From Pluralibacter gergoviae ATCC 33028 = NBRC 105706 (GTDB lineage: Bacteria > Pseudomonadota > Gammaproteobacteria > Enterobacterales > Enterobacteriaceae): 64,000 bases of DNA. The DNA lies in the NCBI RefSeq assembly GCF_001598855.1, contig NZ_BCZS01000003.1, forward strand, positions 248,001-312,000, read 5' to 3'. The translations under genes and the position numbers were made by a program. Below, piece by piece: positions 7,609-16,035 of the stretch; within the stretch, counting starts at the first letter, position 1; each line of letters begins with the position of its first letter. A model generated the notes under the pieces. It did not search any database, was not told where the DNA came from, and worked only from the letters and a program-made list of their open reading frames with translations.

Positions 7609-8433
7609 ATGCAAAATCAATCATTTCCCACCGTCGACCCGCAGACTATCGAACGCTGGCAGCAGGACGGCGTCGTGCTGCTCAAGGGGGCCTTTACGCC
7701 CTGGGTGGACTCGCTGGCCGAGGGCGTTGCCGCCCTGATGGCCGATCCGAGCGAATACGGGCACGCGCGCACGGTGATCCCGAAAGACGGCTCGGCGCCG
7801 TTTTTTCAGGACTACTGCAACTGGCAGCGGATCCCGGAATTTAAGGCGTTCGTGTTTGAATCCCGCGCGGCGGAGATTGCGGCGGCGCTGATGGGCTCGC
7901 GCACGGCGGCCTTTTTCCACGAGCACGTGCTGGTGAAGCAGTCCGGTGGCAGTACGGTGACCCCCTGGCACCACGATCAGCCCTACTACTGCGTGGAGGG
8001 AAGGCAAAACGTCAGCTTCTGGATCCCCCTCGACCCGGTGGCGCAAAGCATTTCCCTGCGCTGCATTCGCGGTTCGCACCTGTGGGAAGAGGAGTTCAGC
8101 CCGACGCGCTTCAACGGTACGAAGCTCTATTCACACTCCCGGTTTAAAACCCTGCCGGATATTGACGCCCGCGAGGAGGAGTACGATATCGTCAGTTTTG
8201 AAATGGAGCCCGGGGATGCGGTTGCCTTTCACTTTCGCACCGTGCACGGCGCCAGGGGCAACGACAGCGCCCGCGCCAGGCGGGTGTTTTCCGCCCGCTG
8301 GGTGGGCGACGATGCGGTGTACGCCGACCGGGGCGGCGTCACCTCGCCGCCGTTTCCGGGGCTGGACCTGGCGGACGGCGAACCGCTGATGTCTCCGCTG
8401 TTTCCGCAGGTCTGGCCGCACGCCCCGCGCTAA
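7609..8433 (+). CDS. Second PhyH-family dioxygenase
   Basis: This is a 274-residue PhyH-family Fe(II)/2-oxoglutarate oxygenase. The iron site is TPWHHDQPYY (His-x-Asp type), with the distal His in FRTVHGARGN followed by Arg residues, and GSHLW lies between them. The start at 7609 has AGAGGA nine bases before it. The frame continues to 7540 but that extension looks uncoded. It shares the fold but little detail with the PhyH protein of the divergent operon, so the two may perform different hydroxylations in one pathway. Confidence 0.87.
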   Translation: MQNQSFPTVDPQTIERWQQDGVVLLKGAFTPWVDSLAEGVAALMADPSEYGHARTVIPKDGSAPFFQDYCNWQRIPEFKAFVFESRAAEIAAALMGSRTAAFFHEHVLVKQSGGSTVTPWHHDQPYYCVEGRQNVSFWIPLDPVAQSISLRCIRGSHLWEEEFSPTRFNGTKLYSHSRFKTLPDIDAREEEYDIVSFEMEPGDAVAFHFRTVHGARGNDSARARRVFSARWVGDDAVYADRGGVTSPPFPGLDLADGEPLMSPLFPQVWPHAPR

Positions 8434-8502
8434 GCCAGCGCGGATGCCCCACGCTGGTGCACGCCGCGCCGGGGACTCATGTTATGTCGCTGTTTTTTTG
8501 TA

Positions 8503-8534
8503 CAGAAATCCGGGGGCCCCCCCCCGGATTTCTG
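8503..8534. repeat. 14-bp perfect hairpin with a G5/C9 homopolymer core
   Basis: CAGAAATCCGGGGG (8503-8516) is an exact inverted copy of CCCCCGGATTTCTG (8521-8534) with four C in the loop, so nine C follow five G. No T-run follows on the plus strand. Seven T precede it at 8492-8498, which on the minus strand is an A-run. It lies between the second PhyH gene and the Anbu operon and may insulate the two. The homopolymer could also be prone to slippage or to assembly error. Confidence 0.7.
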
Positions 8535-8623
8535 CTATCTTTAAGAAAATAGTGCCCTGGCATACTTAATGCTTATCTCTGTTCGGGAATACCCATAAGC
8601 ACGTACGACCGGAGGAGACGGCC

Positions 8624-10063
8624 ATGATAAAAATAACGCTTCCCGACGGGCACTATTACGATGAGATGCTGACCGCCGACGGCCGGCAGCGCGATCACTA
8701 CAGTGCCTGGTGGCAATGGTTTCACAGCACGGAACAGTTCTCCATTCGGCAGAAAAAGGCGCAGGCAGAGCTGCTTTTTCACCGCATCGGCATCACCTTT
8801 AACGTCTACGGCGACGATGAGGGCACCGAACGACTTATCCCCTTTGACAGCGTACCGCGCATCATTCCCGCCGACGAGTGGCGGACCATCGACATCGGCA
8901 TCCGCCAGCGGGTCAAGGCGCTGAACGCCTTTCTTCACGATATCTACCACGACAGGGACATCCTGCGCGCCGGCATTATTCCCGCCGAGCAGGTGCTGGC
9001 CAACGAGCAGTACCAGCCGTGTATGCAGGGCATCAGCCTGCATAACCAGATCTATGCCCACATTGCCGGCGTCGATATGGTGCGCAACAGCGACGGCAGG
9101 TACTACGTGCTGGAGGATAACCTGCGCACGCCCTCCGGCGTCTCCTATATGCTGGAGAACCGCAAGATGATGATGCGGCTCTATCCGGAGATGTTCGAGC
9201 AGCACCTTATCGCGCCGGTGGAGCGCTATCCGGGCTACCTGCTGCAGACCCTGCGGGAGAGTTCGCCGGCAGACGATCCCTGCGTGGTCGTAATGACCCC
9301 GGGACGGTTCAACAGCGCCTATTTTGAGCACAGCTTTCTCGCCCAGCAGATGGGCGTCGAGCTGGTGGAGAGCGCCGATCTGTTTATCAAGGACGGGGCG
9401 GTTTACATGCGCACCACCGAAGGCCCGCGGCGGGTAGACGTTATCTACCGGCGCATTGACGACGCCTTCCTCGATCCGCTGGCGTTTCGCGCCGATTCGC
9501 TGCTCGGGGTGCCCGGCCTGCTGTCGGTCTACCGCGCCGGCGGCGTGGTGCTGGCAAACGCCATCGGCACCGGGGTCGCCGACGATAAGTCCATCTACCC
9601 CTACGTGCCGGAGATGATCCGCTTCTATCTCGGCGAGGAGCCGGTGCTGAGCAATATTCCGACCTGGCAGTGCCGCCGGCCCGGAGATCTGCGCTACGTG
9701 CTCGACCACCTCGACGAGATGGTGGTCAAAGAGGTCCACGGCGCCGGGGGCTACGGCATGCTGGTGGGACCGCGTTCAACGAAGGCGGAAATCGATAACT
9801 TTCGCGCGCGGCTGCTGGCGGATCCCGCCAACTATATTGCGCAGAACACGCTGGCGCTCTCGACCTGTCCGACCTTTACCGACGACGGCCTGGCGCCGCG
9901 GCATATCGATCTGCGGCCGTTTGTGCTCTCCGGTCAGGAGATCCGGCTGGTGCCCGGCGGCCTGACGCGCGTGGCGCTGACCGCCGGCTCGCTGGTGGTC
10001 AACTCCTCGCAGGGCGGCGGCACCAAGGATACCTGGGTGATGGAGGAGGGCGAATCATGCTGA
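8624..10063 (+). CDS. Circularly permuted type-2 ATP-grasp protein of the Anbu operon
   Basis: This is a 479-residue protein of the circularly permuted ATP-grasp family. Visible family text includes YYVLEDNLRTPSGVSYMLENR, DVIYRRIDDAFLDP, VVKEVHGAGGYGMLVGP and HIDLRPFVL. ATP-grasp enzymes join a carboxylate to an amine through an acyl-phosphate, and this group is predicted to make peptide or amide tags. It starts with GGAGGAGACGGCC upstream and overlaps the alpha-E gene by seven bases. With the transglutaminase-like protein and the Anbu protease downstream it forms the conserved operon described for Anbu. The product of the reaction is not known. Confidence 0.9.
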   Translation: MIKITLPDGHYYDEMLTADGRQRDHYSAWWQWFHSTEQFSIRQKKAQAELLFHRIGITFNVYGDDEGTERLIPFDSVPRIIPADEWRTIDIGIRQRVKALNAFLHDIYHDRDILRAGIIPAEQVLANEQYQPCMQGISLHNQIYAHIAGVDMVRNSDGRYYVLEDNLRTPSGVSYMLENRKMMMRLYPEMFEQHLIAPVERYPGYLLQTLRESSPADDPCVVVMTPGRFNSAYFEHSFLAQQMGVELVESADLFIKDGAVYMRTTEGPRRVDVIYRRIDDAFLDPLAFRADSLLGVPGLLSVYRAGGVVLANAIGTGVADDKSIYPYVPEMIRFYLGEEPVLSNIPTWQCRRPGDLRYVLDHLDEMVVKEVHGAGGYGMLVGPRSTKAEIDNFRARLLADPANYIAQNTLALSTCPTFTDDGLAPRHIDLRPFVLSGQEIRLVPGGLTRVALTAGSLVVNSSQGGGTKDTWVMEEGESC

Positions 10064-10986
10064 GCCGCACAGCCAGTGAGCTGTTCTGGATGGCGCGCTA
10101 CCTGGAGCGCGCGGAGAGCTATGCCCGGGTGCTGGACGTGACCTGGAAACTGTCGATGATCCCCCGCCACAGCCAGCAGTCGCGGGACCTGGCCCTGCCG
10201 CTCAATCTCTCCGCGACCCACGAGCTGTTTCAGGACCGGCACGCCCGCTTTACCATCAGCAATCTGCTCAATTTTTTTGCCCTCGACGGCAATAATCCCA
10301 GCAGCATTTACAGCTGCGTGGAGATGGCGTGGAACAACGCCCACGCGGTGCGCGGCAGCCTGTCGGCGGAGGTGTGGGAGTCGATCAACGCCACCCGCAT
10401 TGAGCTCAGGCGCCTGCGTCAGGAGGGCATCAGCGACATGGGCACCGACGGCTTTTTTGACTGGGTGAAGGAGAGGGTGCATCTGTTTCGCGGCGCGGTG
10501 CTGGGCACCATGCTGCGCAACGACGTGCTGAGTTTTATCAACGTCGGCACCCTGATTGAGCGCGCCTGCGCCACCACCCAGCTGCTGCTGATTAAGGACC
10601 AGCAGCTGAGCGGCGATCCGGACCCGGTGCGCGAATACTACCGCCTCGACACCCTGCTGCAGGCGGTCAGCGCCAGGGAGGCGTACAACAGCATCTACCG
10701 CCAGCCGGTGAACCGCGAAACGGTGATGGAGTTTCTGATCCTGCGCAACGACGCGCCGCGCTCCCTGCGGGCCTGCATCGCCGATCTTGTCGGCCAGCTG
10801 GAGCTTATCGCCAGCGCCCGCTCCCATCTGCCGCTGCGCCTCGCGCATCAGATCAATGTCGATCTGCGCTTCAGTACCCGCGACGAGCTGGCGGAGGCCG
10901 ATATGCAGCAGTGGCTTAGCGAACTGCTGGAGCGCATCAACGCCCTGTCCGACTGCATAAGAAGAACCTACCTGGAGGCGCTATGA
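10057..10986 (+). CDS. Alpha-E domain protein of the Anbu operon
   Basis: This is a 309-residue, mostly helical protein that opens with the alpha-E signature MLSRTASELFWMARYLERAESYARVLD. The domain has no known catalytic chemistry and is nearly always encoded beside circularly permuted ATP-grasp and transglutaminase-like proteins, sometimes fused to them. A scaffold or substrate-carrier role has been proposed for it. It overlaps the ATP-grasp gene by seven bases and the transglutaminase gene by four (ATGA), which implies translational coupling and perhaps fixed stoichiometry. Confidence 0.9.
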   Translation: MLSRTASELFWMARYLERAESYARVLDVTWKLSMIPRHSQQSRDLALPLNLSATHELFQDRHARFTISNLLNFFALDGNNPSSIYSCVEMAWNNAHAVRGSLSAEVWESINATRIELRRLRQEGISDMGTDGFFDWVKERVHLFRGAVLGTMLRNDVLSFINVGTLIERACATTQLLLIKDQQLSGDPDPVREYYRLDTLLQAVSAREAYNSIYRQPVNRETVMEFLILRNDAPRSLRACIADLVGQLELIASARSHLPLRLAHQINVDLRFSTRDELAEADMQQWLSELLERINALSDCIRRTYLEAL

Positions 10987-11801
10987 AATTGGTTATCGAT
11001 CACCTGACCCGCTACGGCTACGAAGAGGAAGTGAAGTTTTCAACCCAGTATCTGCGCCTGACCCCGCGCAGCACCGCGCGCCAGAGCATCATGACCTGGT
11101 CTCTGGCGTTGCCCGACGGCTCGGCGGTGGCCACCACCGATGCCTGGGGCAACGTGCTGCACGTGCTGACCCTCGATAATCCGCACCGGGAGATTGCCAT
11201 TCGCGCGACCGGTGAAGTGGAGATTGCCGACGGCGCGGTCGATGATGCGGGCGAGCAGGACGAGACGCTGCCGCCGCTGGTCTTTCTGCGCGTAACGCCG
11301 CTTACCCGCGCCGACGCGGATATCCGGGCCTTTGCCCGGCGCTACTTCCGGCCCGGCGCGGCGGAAGAGAGCCTCAACGCGCTGATGGCCGGGCTGCGCG
11401 AAAAGATGCCCTACTCGCCGGGGGCTACCGCCGTGCAGGACTCGGCGACCGATGCTTTTGCCAGAGGGAAGGGCGTCTGCCAGGATCATACCCACGTCTT
11501 TCTCGCCTGCTGCCGCGCGCTGGCCATTCCGGCGCGCTACGTCAGCGGCTATGTCTACAGCGACAATACGCAGCACGTGGCGATGCACGCCTGGGCCGAA
11601 GCCTGGCTTGACGGACGCTGGCGGGCGTTTGATATTACTAACAACACCCGCAACCTCGCCCAGCACCTGCGGCTGGCTATCGGGCTGGACTATCTCGACG
11701 CCTGTCCGGTGCGCGGCACGCGCCTCGGCGGCGGCGGCGAAATTATGTTAACCCATGCTGAAGTGCGCGAGGTGGAGCAGCAGGCGCAGCAGCAGCAATA
11801 A
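10983..11801 (+). CDS. Transglutaminase-like cysteine protease of the Anbu operon
   Basis: This 272-residue protein has an N-terminal beta region typical of bacterial transglutaminase-like proteins, followed by the papain-like core. The catalytic triad is visible as Cys in GKGVCQDHTHVFLACC, His in QHVAMHAWAEAWL and Asp in RAFDITNN. Members act as peptidases, amidases or amine transferases. In this operon it could remove or exchange the tag made by the ATP-grasp enzyme. There is no signal peptide. It is translationally coupled to the alpha-E gene, and the Anbu protease gene starts 13 bases after its stop. Confidence 0.9.
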   Translation: MKLVIDHLTRYGYEEEVKFSTQYLRLTPRSTARQSIMTWSLALPDGSAVATTDAWGNVLHVLTLDNPHREIAIRATGEVEIADGAVDDAGEQDETLPPLVFLRVTPLTRADADIRAFARRYFRPGAAEESLNALMAGLREKMPYSPGATAVQDSATDAFARGKGVCQDHTHVFLACCRALAIPARYVSGYVYSDNTQHVAMHAWAEAWLDGRWRAFDITNNTRNLAQHLRLAIGLDYLDACPVRGTRLGGGGEIMLTHAEVREVEQQAQQQQ

Positions 11802-11814
11802 GAGCAACCCTACG

Positions 11815-12561
11815 ATGACCTATTGTGTGGCCATGTGCCTGAACGACGGCCTGGTATTCGCCTCCGACTCCCGCACCAACGCCGGGGTCGACCATATTGC
11901 GACCTTCCGCAAGCTGCACGTTTTTCATCAGCCGGGCAAGCGGGTGCTGGTGATGCAGTCGGCCGGTAACCTGGCGACTACCCAGAGCGTGATAAGCCTG
12001 CTGAACGCGCGCATCCGCACCGAGCAGGAGCCAAACCTGATGCAGGTCAGCTCCCTGTACGATGCCGCCATGCTGGTGGGACAAACGCTGCAGGAGGTTA
12101 TCCAGCGCGACAGCAGCAGCCAGCAGAGCGGGAGCACCACCAACTTCAGCAGCAATATCCTCCTCGGCGGGCAGATTGCCGGTGAAGGCCACCGCCTGTT
12201 TCATATCTATCCCGAAGGCAACTTTATCGAGGCCACCGCCGACACGCCGTACTTCCAGATAGGTGAAAGCAAGTACGGCAAGCCTATTATCGATCGGGTA
12301 CTGCGCATCGATACCCCGCTGGAGCAGGCGATGTGCTGCGCGCTGATCTCCATCGACTCCACCCTGCGCAGCAACCTCTCCGTCGGCCTGCCGCTCGACA
12401 CGCTGCTCTACCGCAGCGGCAGCCTCAGCGCGGCGTGCCAGCACCGGATCACCGAAAGCGATCCCTACTTCAACACTATCCGCACCGCCTGGTCGGAAGG
12501 GCTGCAGTCGGTGTTTGCCGGGCTGCCGCCGTTTCCGCCGGCCGAGCGGGAGAATATGTGA
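11815..12561 (+). CDS. Anbu-type proteasome-like protease
   Basis: This is a 248-residue member of the Ntn-hydrolase proteasome family. After Met comes Thr-Tyr-Cys-Val-Ala, so removal of Met would expose the N-terminal Thr nucleophile. The motifs FASDSRTNAG (Asp) and TFRKLH (Lys) match the other catalytic positions of proteasome beta subunits. Anbu is an ancestral beta-subunit relative that forms open rings or helices, and its peptidase activity is debated. ATG 11815 was chosen because the Thr must follow it directly. A frame extension to 11755 would overlap the transglutaminase gene. It is the last gene of the four-gene operon. Confidence 0.9.
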   Translation: MTYCVAMCLNDGLVFASDSRTNAGVDHIATFRKLHVFHQPGKRVLVMQSAGNLATTQSVISLLNARIRTEQEPNLMQVSSLYDAAMLVGQTLQEVIQRDSSSQQSGSTTNFSSNILLGGQIAGEGHRLFHIYPEGNFIEATADTPYFQIGESKYGKPIIDRVLRIDTPLEQAMCCALISIDSTLRSNLSVGLPLDTLLYRSGSLSAACQHRITESDPYFNTIRTAWSEGLQSVFAGLPPFPPAERENM

Positions 12562-12728
12562 CGCGATCGGCCGCTGCCCGCGCGCCGCGATGGCCCGGTC
12601 GTATCCTTGATAAATGACAGCAGACATTACATTGTTATGTTTATTTTATGTACAGTTTCAGCAGGATAGCGGACCGATGCTCTGCTGGATCTTTCTTTAC
12701 CACAACAATAAATAAGGTTGTAGAGCCG

Positions 12729-13904
12729 ATGAGTGATTTCGCAATCCCCGAGATTAAAGCCGCTGAAGATGAAATGATCGCCATTCGCCGCCACTTGCAC
12801 GCTAATCCGGAGCTGAGCCTTGAGGAGTTCAACACCAGTGCGCTGGTGGCAGACAAGCTGGCAGGATGGGGGTACGCGGTGACCCGTGGGTTGGGGAAAA
12901 CCGGTGTGGTCGGCACCCTGACGAAAGGCGATTCCGCCAGAACCATTGGACTGCGCGCGGACATGGATGCGCTGCCGATTGTTGAAACGACCGGTCTTCC
13001 CTGGGCCAGCAGAACGGCAGGTAAAATGCACGCCTGCGGGCACGACGGCCATACCACCATCCTGCTGGCGGCGGCCAAATATATTGCCTCGGATGCCTGC
13101 CGGTTCAACGGCACCGTGCATCTTATTTTTCAACCGGCCGAAGAGGCTTTTGGCGGGGCCGATTTGATGGTTAAAGAGGGGCTTTTCACCCGCTTTCCCT
13201 GCGATCGCATTTTTGGGTTGCACAATATGCCCGGTTTGCCGGCCGGTCGATTAGGATTCTATGCCGGGAATTTCATGGCCTCGGCGGACACCGTCAAAAT
13301 CACCATCACCGGCTACGGCGGACACGGGGCACATCCAGAGCGCACCATCGATCCGATAGTGGCAGGCGCGGCCCTGGTGATGGGATTACAAAGCATTGTC
13401 TCGCGAAACGTGCCGCCGGGTGAAACGGCCGTCGTTAGCGTTGGCACATTCCACGCCGGCATCGCCTCGAACGTGATCCCCGAGAGCGTGGAGATGGAGC
13501 TGAGCGTGCGGGCGATGAAGCCTGAGATCCGCGACCTGCTTATCCGGCGCATTCACGAGCTGGCGGATTTGACGGTAAAAAGCTACGGCGCGACCAGCCA
13601 GGTTGAGGTCTACGACTCCTATCCGGTATTAACCAACAGTGAGGCGGAGACCGACTTTGCCCGCGAACTGGCGCTGGAGGTGTTTGGCCGCGACGGCGTG
13701 CTGGAGACCATTTCACCGATGAATGCGAGTGAAGATTTTGCCTTTATGCTGCGTGAGCGACCGGGGTGCTACTTCTTGCTGGGTAACGGCGAAGCGGGTA
13801 AAGGCAGTTGCATGGTTCACAATCCGGGCTACGACTTTAATGACGATATCATCAGCATCGGGGCAACGCTTTTCGTTCGCCTGGTTGAAAAACATTGCTG
13901 TTAA
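12729..13904 (+). CDS. M20-family amidohydrolase (hippurate/N-acyl-amino-acid hydrolase type)
   Basis: This is a 391-residue cytosolic metallo-amidohydrolase. Metal and catalytic motifs of the M20D group are in order: RRHLHANPELSLEEF, GLRADMDALPI, MHACGHDGHTT, IFQPAEEAFGGA and the lid-region GYGGHGAHPERTIDP. It probably removes an N-acyl or N-amidino group from an amino acid. ATG 12729 gives the normal family start, and the frame upstream of it looks uncoded. The next gene, 16 bases on, encodes an amino-acid binding protein, so the two may serve import and deacylation of one conjugate. Confidence 0.88.
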   Translation: MSDFAIPEIKAAEDEMIAIRRHLHANPELSLEEFNTSALVADKLAGWGYAVTRGLGKTGVVGTLTKGDSARTIGLRADMDALPIVETTGLPWASRTAGKMHACGHDGHTTILLAAAKYIASDACRFNGTVHLIFQPAEEAFGGADLMVKEGLFTRFPCDRIFGLHNMPGLPAGRLGFYAGNFMASADTVKITITGYGGHGAHPERTIDPIVAGAALVMGLQSIVSRNVPPGETAVVSVGTFHAGIASNVIPESVEMELSVRAMKPEIRDLLIRRIHELADLTVKSYGATSQVEVYDSYPVLTNSEAETDFARELALEVFGRDGVLETISPMNASEDFAFMLRERPGCYFLLGNGEAGKGSCMVHNPGYDFNDDIISIGATLFVRLVEKHCC

Positions 13905-13920
13905 TCTGTGGAGCTTAATC

Positions 13921-14697
13921 ATGAAGAAATCCCTTGTGCTATGGATGGCGTTGATGGCCTCCGCACCGACCCTGGCTAATGAACTAAAGCAAATCCGCTT
14001 TGGCGTCGACCCGAGCTTTGCCCCCTTTGAGTGGAAAGATGCGCAGGGCACCCTCCGGGGATTTGATATCGACCTCGGGAACGCTATCTGTAAGCAGCTC
14101 AACGCCCAGTGCGTATGGGTGGAAAGCAACTTTGACGGCATCATTCCGGCGCTTAAGGCGCGCAAATTTGACGCCATTCTTTCCGGAATGTACATCACCG
14201 ACAAGCGCAAACAGCAGGTTGCCTTTAGCGATAAGCTCTACAGCGGGCTGACCTTCCTCGTCGCGCGGAAAAATACCCTCAGCGGAAACGGTGTTGAACA
14301 GCTGAAAGGTAAAACCATCGGTGTGGAGCAGGGTTCGGCCCAGGAAACCTACGCGAATGAGCACTGGCGCGGGCAGGGCGTTAACGTCGTATCTTACCAG
14401 GGCGCCGACAGCGTGGTTCGCGATCTGGAGTCCGGGCGCATCGATGGCGCCGTGCTCTCCGGCATGATGGCGGACTACGGCTTTTTACAAAAACCGCAGG
14501 GCAAGGAGTACGCTTTTGTCGGCGGGGCGCTCCAGGATGACAAGCTCTTTAGCGCAGGCGTGGCCATTGGCCTGCGCAAAGAGGATGAGGCGCTGCGCGC
14601 CGCGCTGAACGAGGCGATCGCTAAAATACGCGCAGACGGAAGTTATCAAAAACTGGCCGGGCACTATTTCAGCTACGACGTATACGCCGGGAAATGA
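13921..14697 (+). CDS. Lys/Arg/Orn-type amino-acid ABC binding protein
   Basis: This 258-residue periplasmic protein has a signal peptide ending at TLANE. It carries the family-3 text IRFGVDPSFAPFEWKDAQGTLRGFDIDLGNAICKQL, the middle FDAILSGMYITDKRKQQVAFSDKLY and a paired-lobe end, close to ArgT/HisJ. No permease or ATPase gene follows, so it must use a transporter encoded elsewhere, such as HisQMP or the fused system at 5564. It probably forms an operon with the M20 amidohydrolase 16 bases upstream. Confidence 0.88.
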   Translation: MKKSLVLWMALMASAPTLANELKQIRFGVDPSFAPFEWKDAQGTLRGFDIDLGNAICKQLNAQCVWVESNFDGIIPALKARKFDAILSGMYITDKRKQQVAFSDKLYSGLTFLVARKNTLSGNGVEQLKGKTIGVEQGSAQETYANEHWRGQGVNVVSYQGADSVVRDLESGRIDGAVLSGMMADYGFLQKPQGKEYAFVGGALQDDKLFSAGVAIGLRKEDEALRAALNEAIAKIRADGSYQKLAGHYFSYDVYAGK

Positions 14698-14704
14698 GTG
14701 AGAA

Positions 14705-14734
14705 GCGCAAACCTCACTGCTGCGAGGTTTGCGC
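14705..14734. terminator. 11-bp hairpin between convergent genes
   Basis: GCGCAAACCTC (14705-14715) pairs exactly with GAGGTTTGCGC (14724-14734), with an eight-base loop. It lies between the stop of the binding-protein gene and the stop of the convergent formaldehyde dehydrogenase gene, so it could end both transcripts. No T-run is present, which makes strong intrinsic termination uncertain. Confidence 0.55.
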
Positions 14735-14743
14735 AGCAACATG

Positions 14744-15919
14744 TCAGCCGAGCACCCCGTGCGGATCCAGCACATACTTCGCCGCCACGCCGGAATCAAA
14801 CCGGGCGTAGCCCTCCGCCGCGCTCTCCAGCGGGATCACCTTCGCGTTAACGATGCTGGCGATTGGCAGGCGGCCGTGAAGAATGGCGTTCATCAGCTGG
14901 CGGTTGTAGCGCAGCACCGGCGTCTGCCCGGTGTGGAAACTCTGGGCCTTCGACCAGCCGAGGCCGAACTTGAGGCTCAGGGAGCCTTCGCGGGCGGCCT
15001 TTTCTTTGGCGCCCGGATCGTCGGTGACGTAGAGCCCCGGAATGCCGATGCCGCCCGCCACGCGGGTGATCTCCATCATCTGGTTGAGCACTACCGCAGG
15101 CTGCTCTTTGCCGGAGTGACCGCGGGCCTCAAAGCCGACCGCGTCAATGGCGGCGTCAACTTCCGGCACGCCGACCTCGTCGGCAATCATCTCCCCGAGC
15201 CTGTCGTGTTTGCCGAGGTCAATCGGCACGAAGCCCATTTTTTCGGCGTGGGCCAGGCGCTCCTTGTTAAAGTCGCCGATCATTACTACCGCCGAGCCGA
15301 GAATTTGCGCCGAGGCGGCAGCGGCCAGGCCGACCGGTCCGGCGCCCGCCACGTAGGTGACCGAGCCGACGCCGACGCCCGCGCTGATGGCGCCGTGAAA
15401 GCCGGTGGGCAGAATGTCCGACAGCATGGTCAGATCGAGGATTTTTTCCATCGCCCGGTCGCGGTCCGGGAACTTGAGCAGGTTGAAGTCGGCGTAGGGG
15501 ACCATCACGTATTTTGCCTGGCCGCCGACCCAGCCGCCCATGTCCACGTAGCCGAAGGCGCCGCCCGCCCGCGCCGGGTTGACGGTCAGGCAGACGCCGG
15601 TGTCCTGCTCGCGGCAGCAGCGGCAGCGGCCGCAGGCGACGTTGAAGGGCACCGAGACGATATCGCCAACCTCCAGCATCTCAACATCGGAGCCTTTTTC
15701 GATGATTTCGCCGGTAATTTCGTGCCCCAGCACCATCCCCGCCGGGGCGGTGGTGCGTCCGCGCACCATGTGCTGGTCTGAGCCGCAGATGTTGGTAGAA
15801 AGTACCTTGAGGATCACTGCGTGGTCTATCTTCTTGCCGGACGGGCTGGAAAATTTAGGATCGTCAATGTCCATGACTTCTACTTTCCCCGGCCCCTGGT
15901 ATACAACGCCTCTGTTCAT
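14744..15919 (-). CDS. fdhA: Glutathione-independent formaldehyde dehydrogenase
   Basis: This is a 391-residue zinc-dependent medium-chain dehydrogenase matching the Pseudomonas-type enzyme that oxidises formaldehyde with NAD+ without added glutathione. Catalytic zinc ligands appear in STNICGSDQHMV and GHEITGE. The structural zinc site is CGRCRCCREQDTGVC. The nucleotide fold is VTYVAGAGPVGLAAAA. Insertions around GYVDMGGWVGGQAKYVMVPYADFNLLKFP are typical of this subgroup, which carries tightly bound cofactor and can dismutate aldehydes. GGAGCGACT precedes the ATG. It is a single-gene unit. Formaldehyde from demethylation reactions is the likely substrate. Confidence 0.92.
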   Translation of the reverse strand: MNRGVVYQGPGKVEVMDIDDPKFSSPSGKKIDHAVILKVLSTNICGSDQHMVRGRTTAPAGMVLGHEITGEIIEKGSDVEMLEVGDIVSVPFNVACGRCRCCREQDTGVCLTVNPARAGGAFGYVDMGGWVGGQAKYVMVPYADFNLLKFPDRDRAMEKILDLTMLSDILPTGFHGAISAGVGVGSVTYVAGAGPVGLAAAASAQILGSAVVMIGDFNKERLAHAEKMGFVPIDLGKHDRLGEMIADEVGVPEVDAAIDAVGFEARGHSGKEQPAVVLNQMMEITRVAGGIGIPGLYVTDDPGAKEKAAREGSLSLKFGLGWSKAQSFHTGQTPVLRYNRQLMNAILHGRLPIASIVNAKVIPLESAAEGYARFDSGVAAKYVLDPHGVLG

Positions 15920-16035
15920 AGTCGCTCCGAATTGTGCTGGTCAGGAATCTGGAACAGAACACGGCTTACGTTCTGCCTCCACAGTCTAGGTGAGCGTTTT
16001 GCTTATGACTGACCTGAAAGCGACATAGGTAATTC

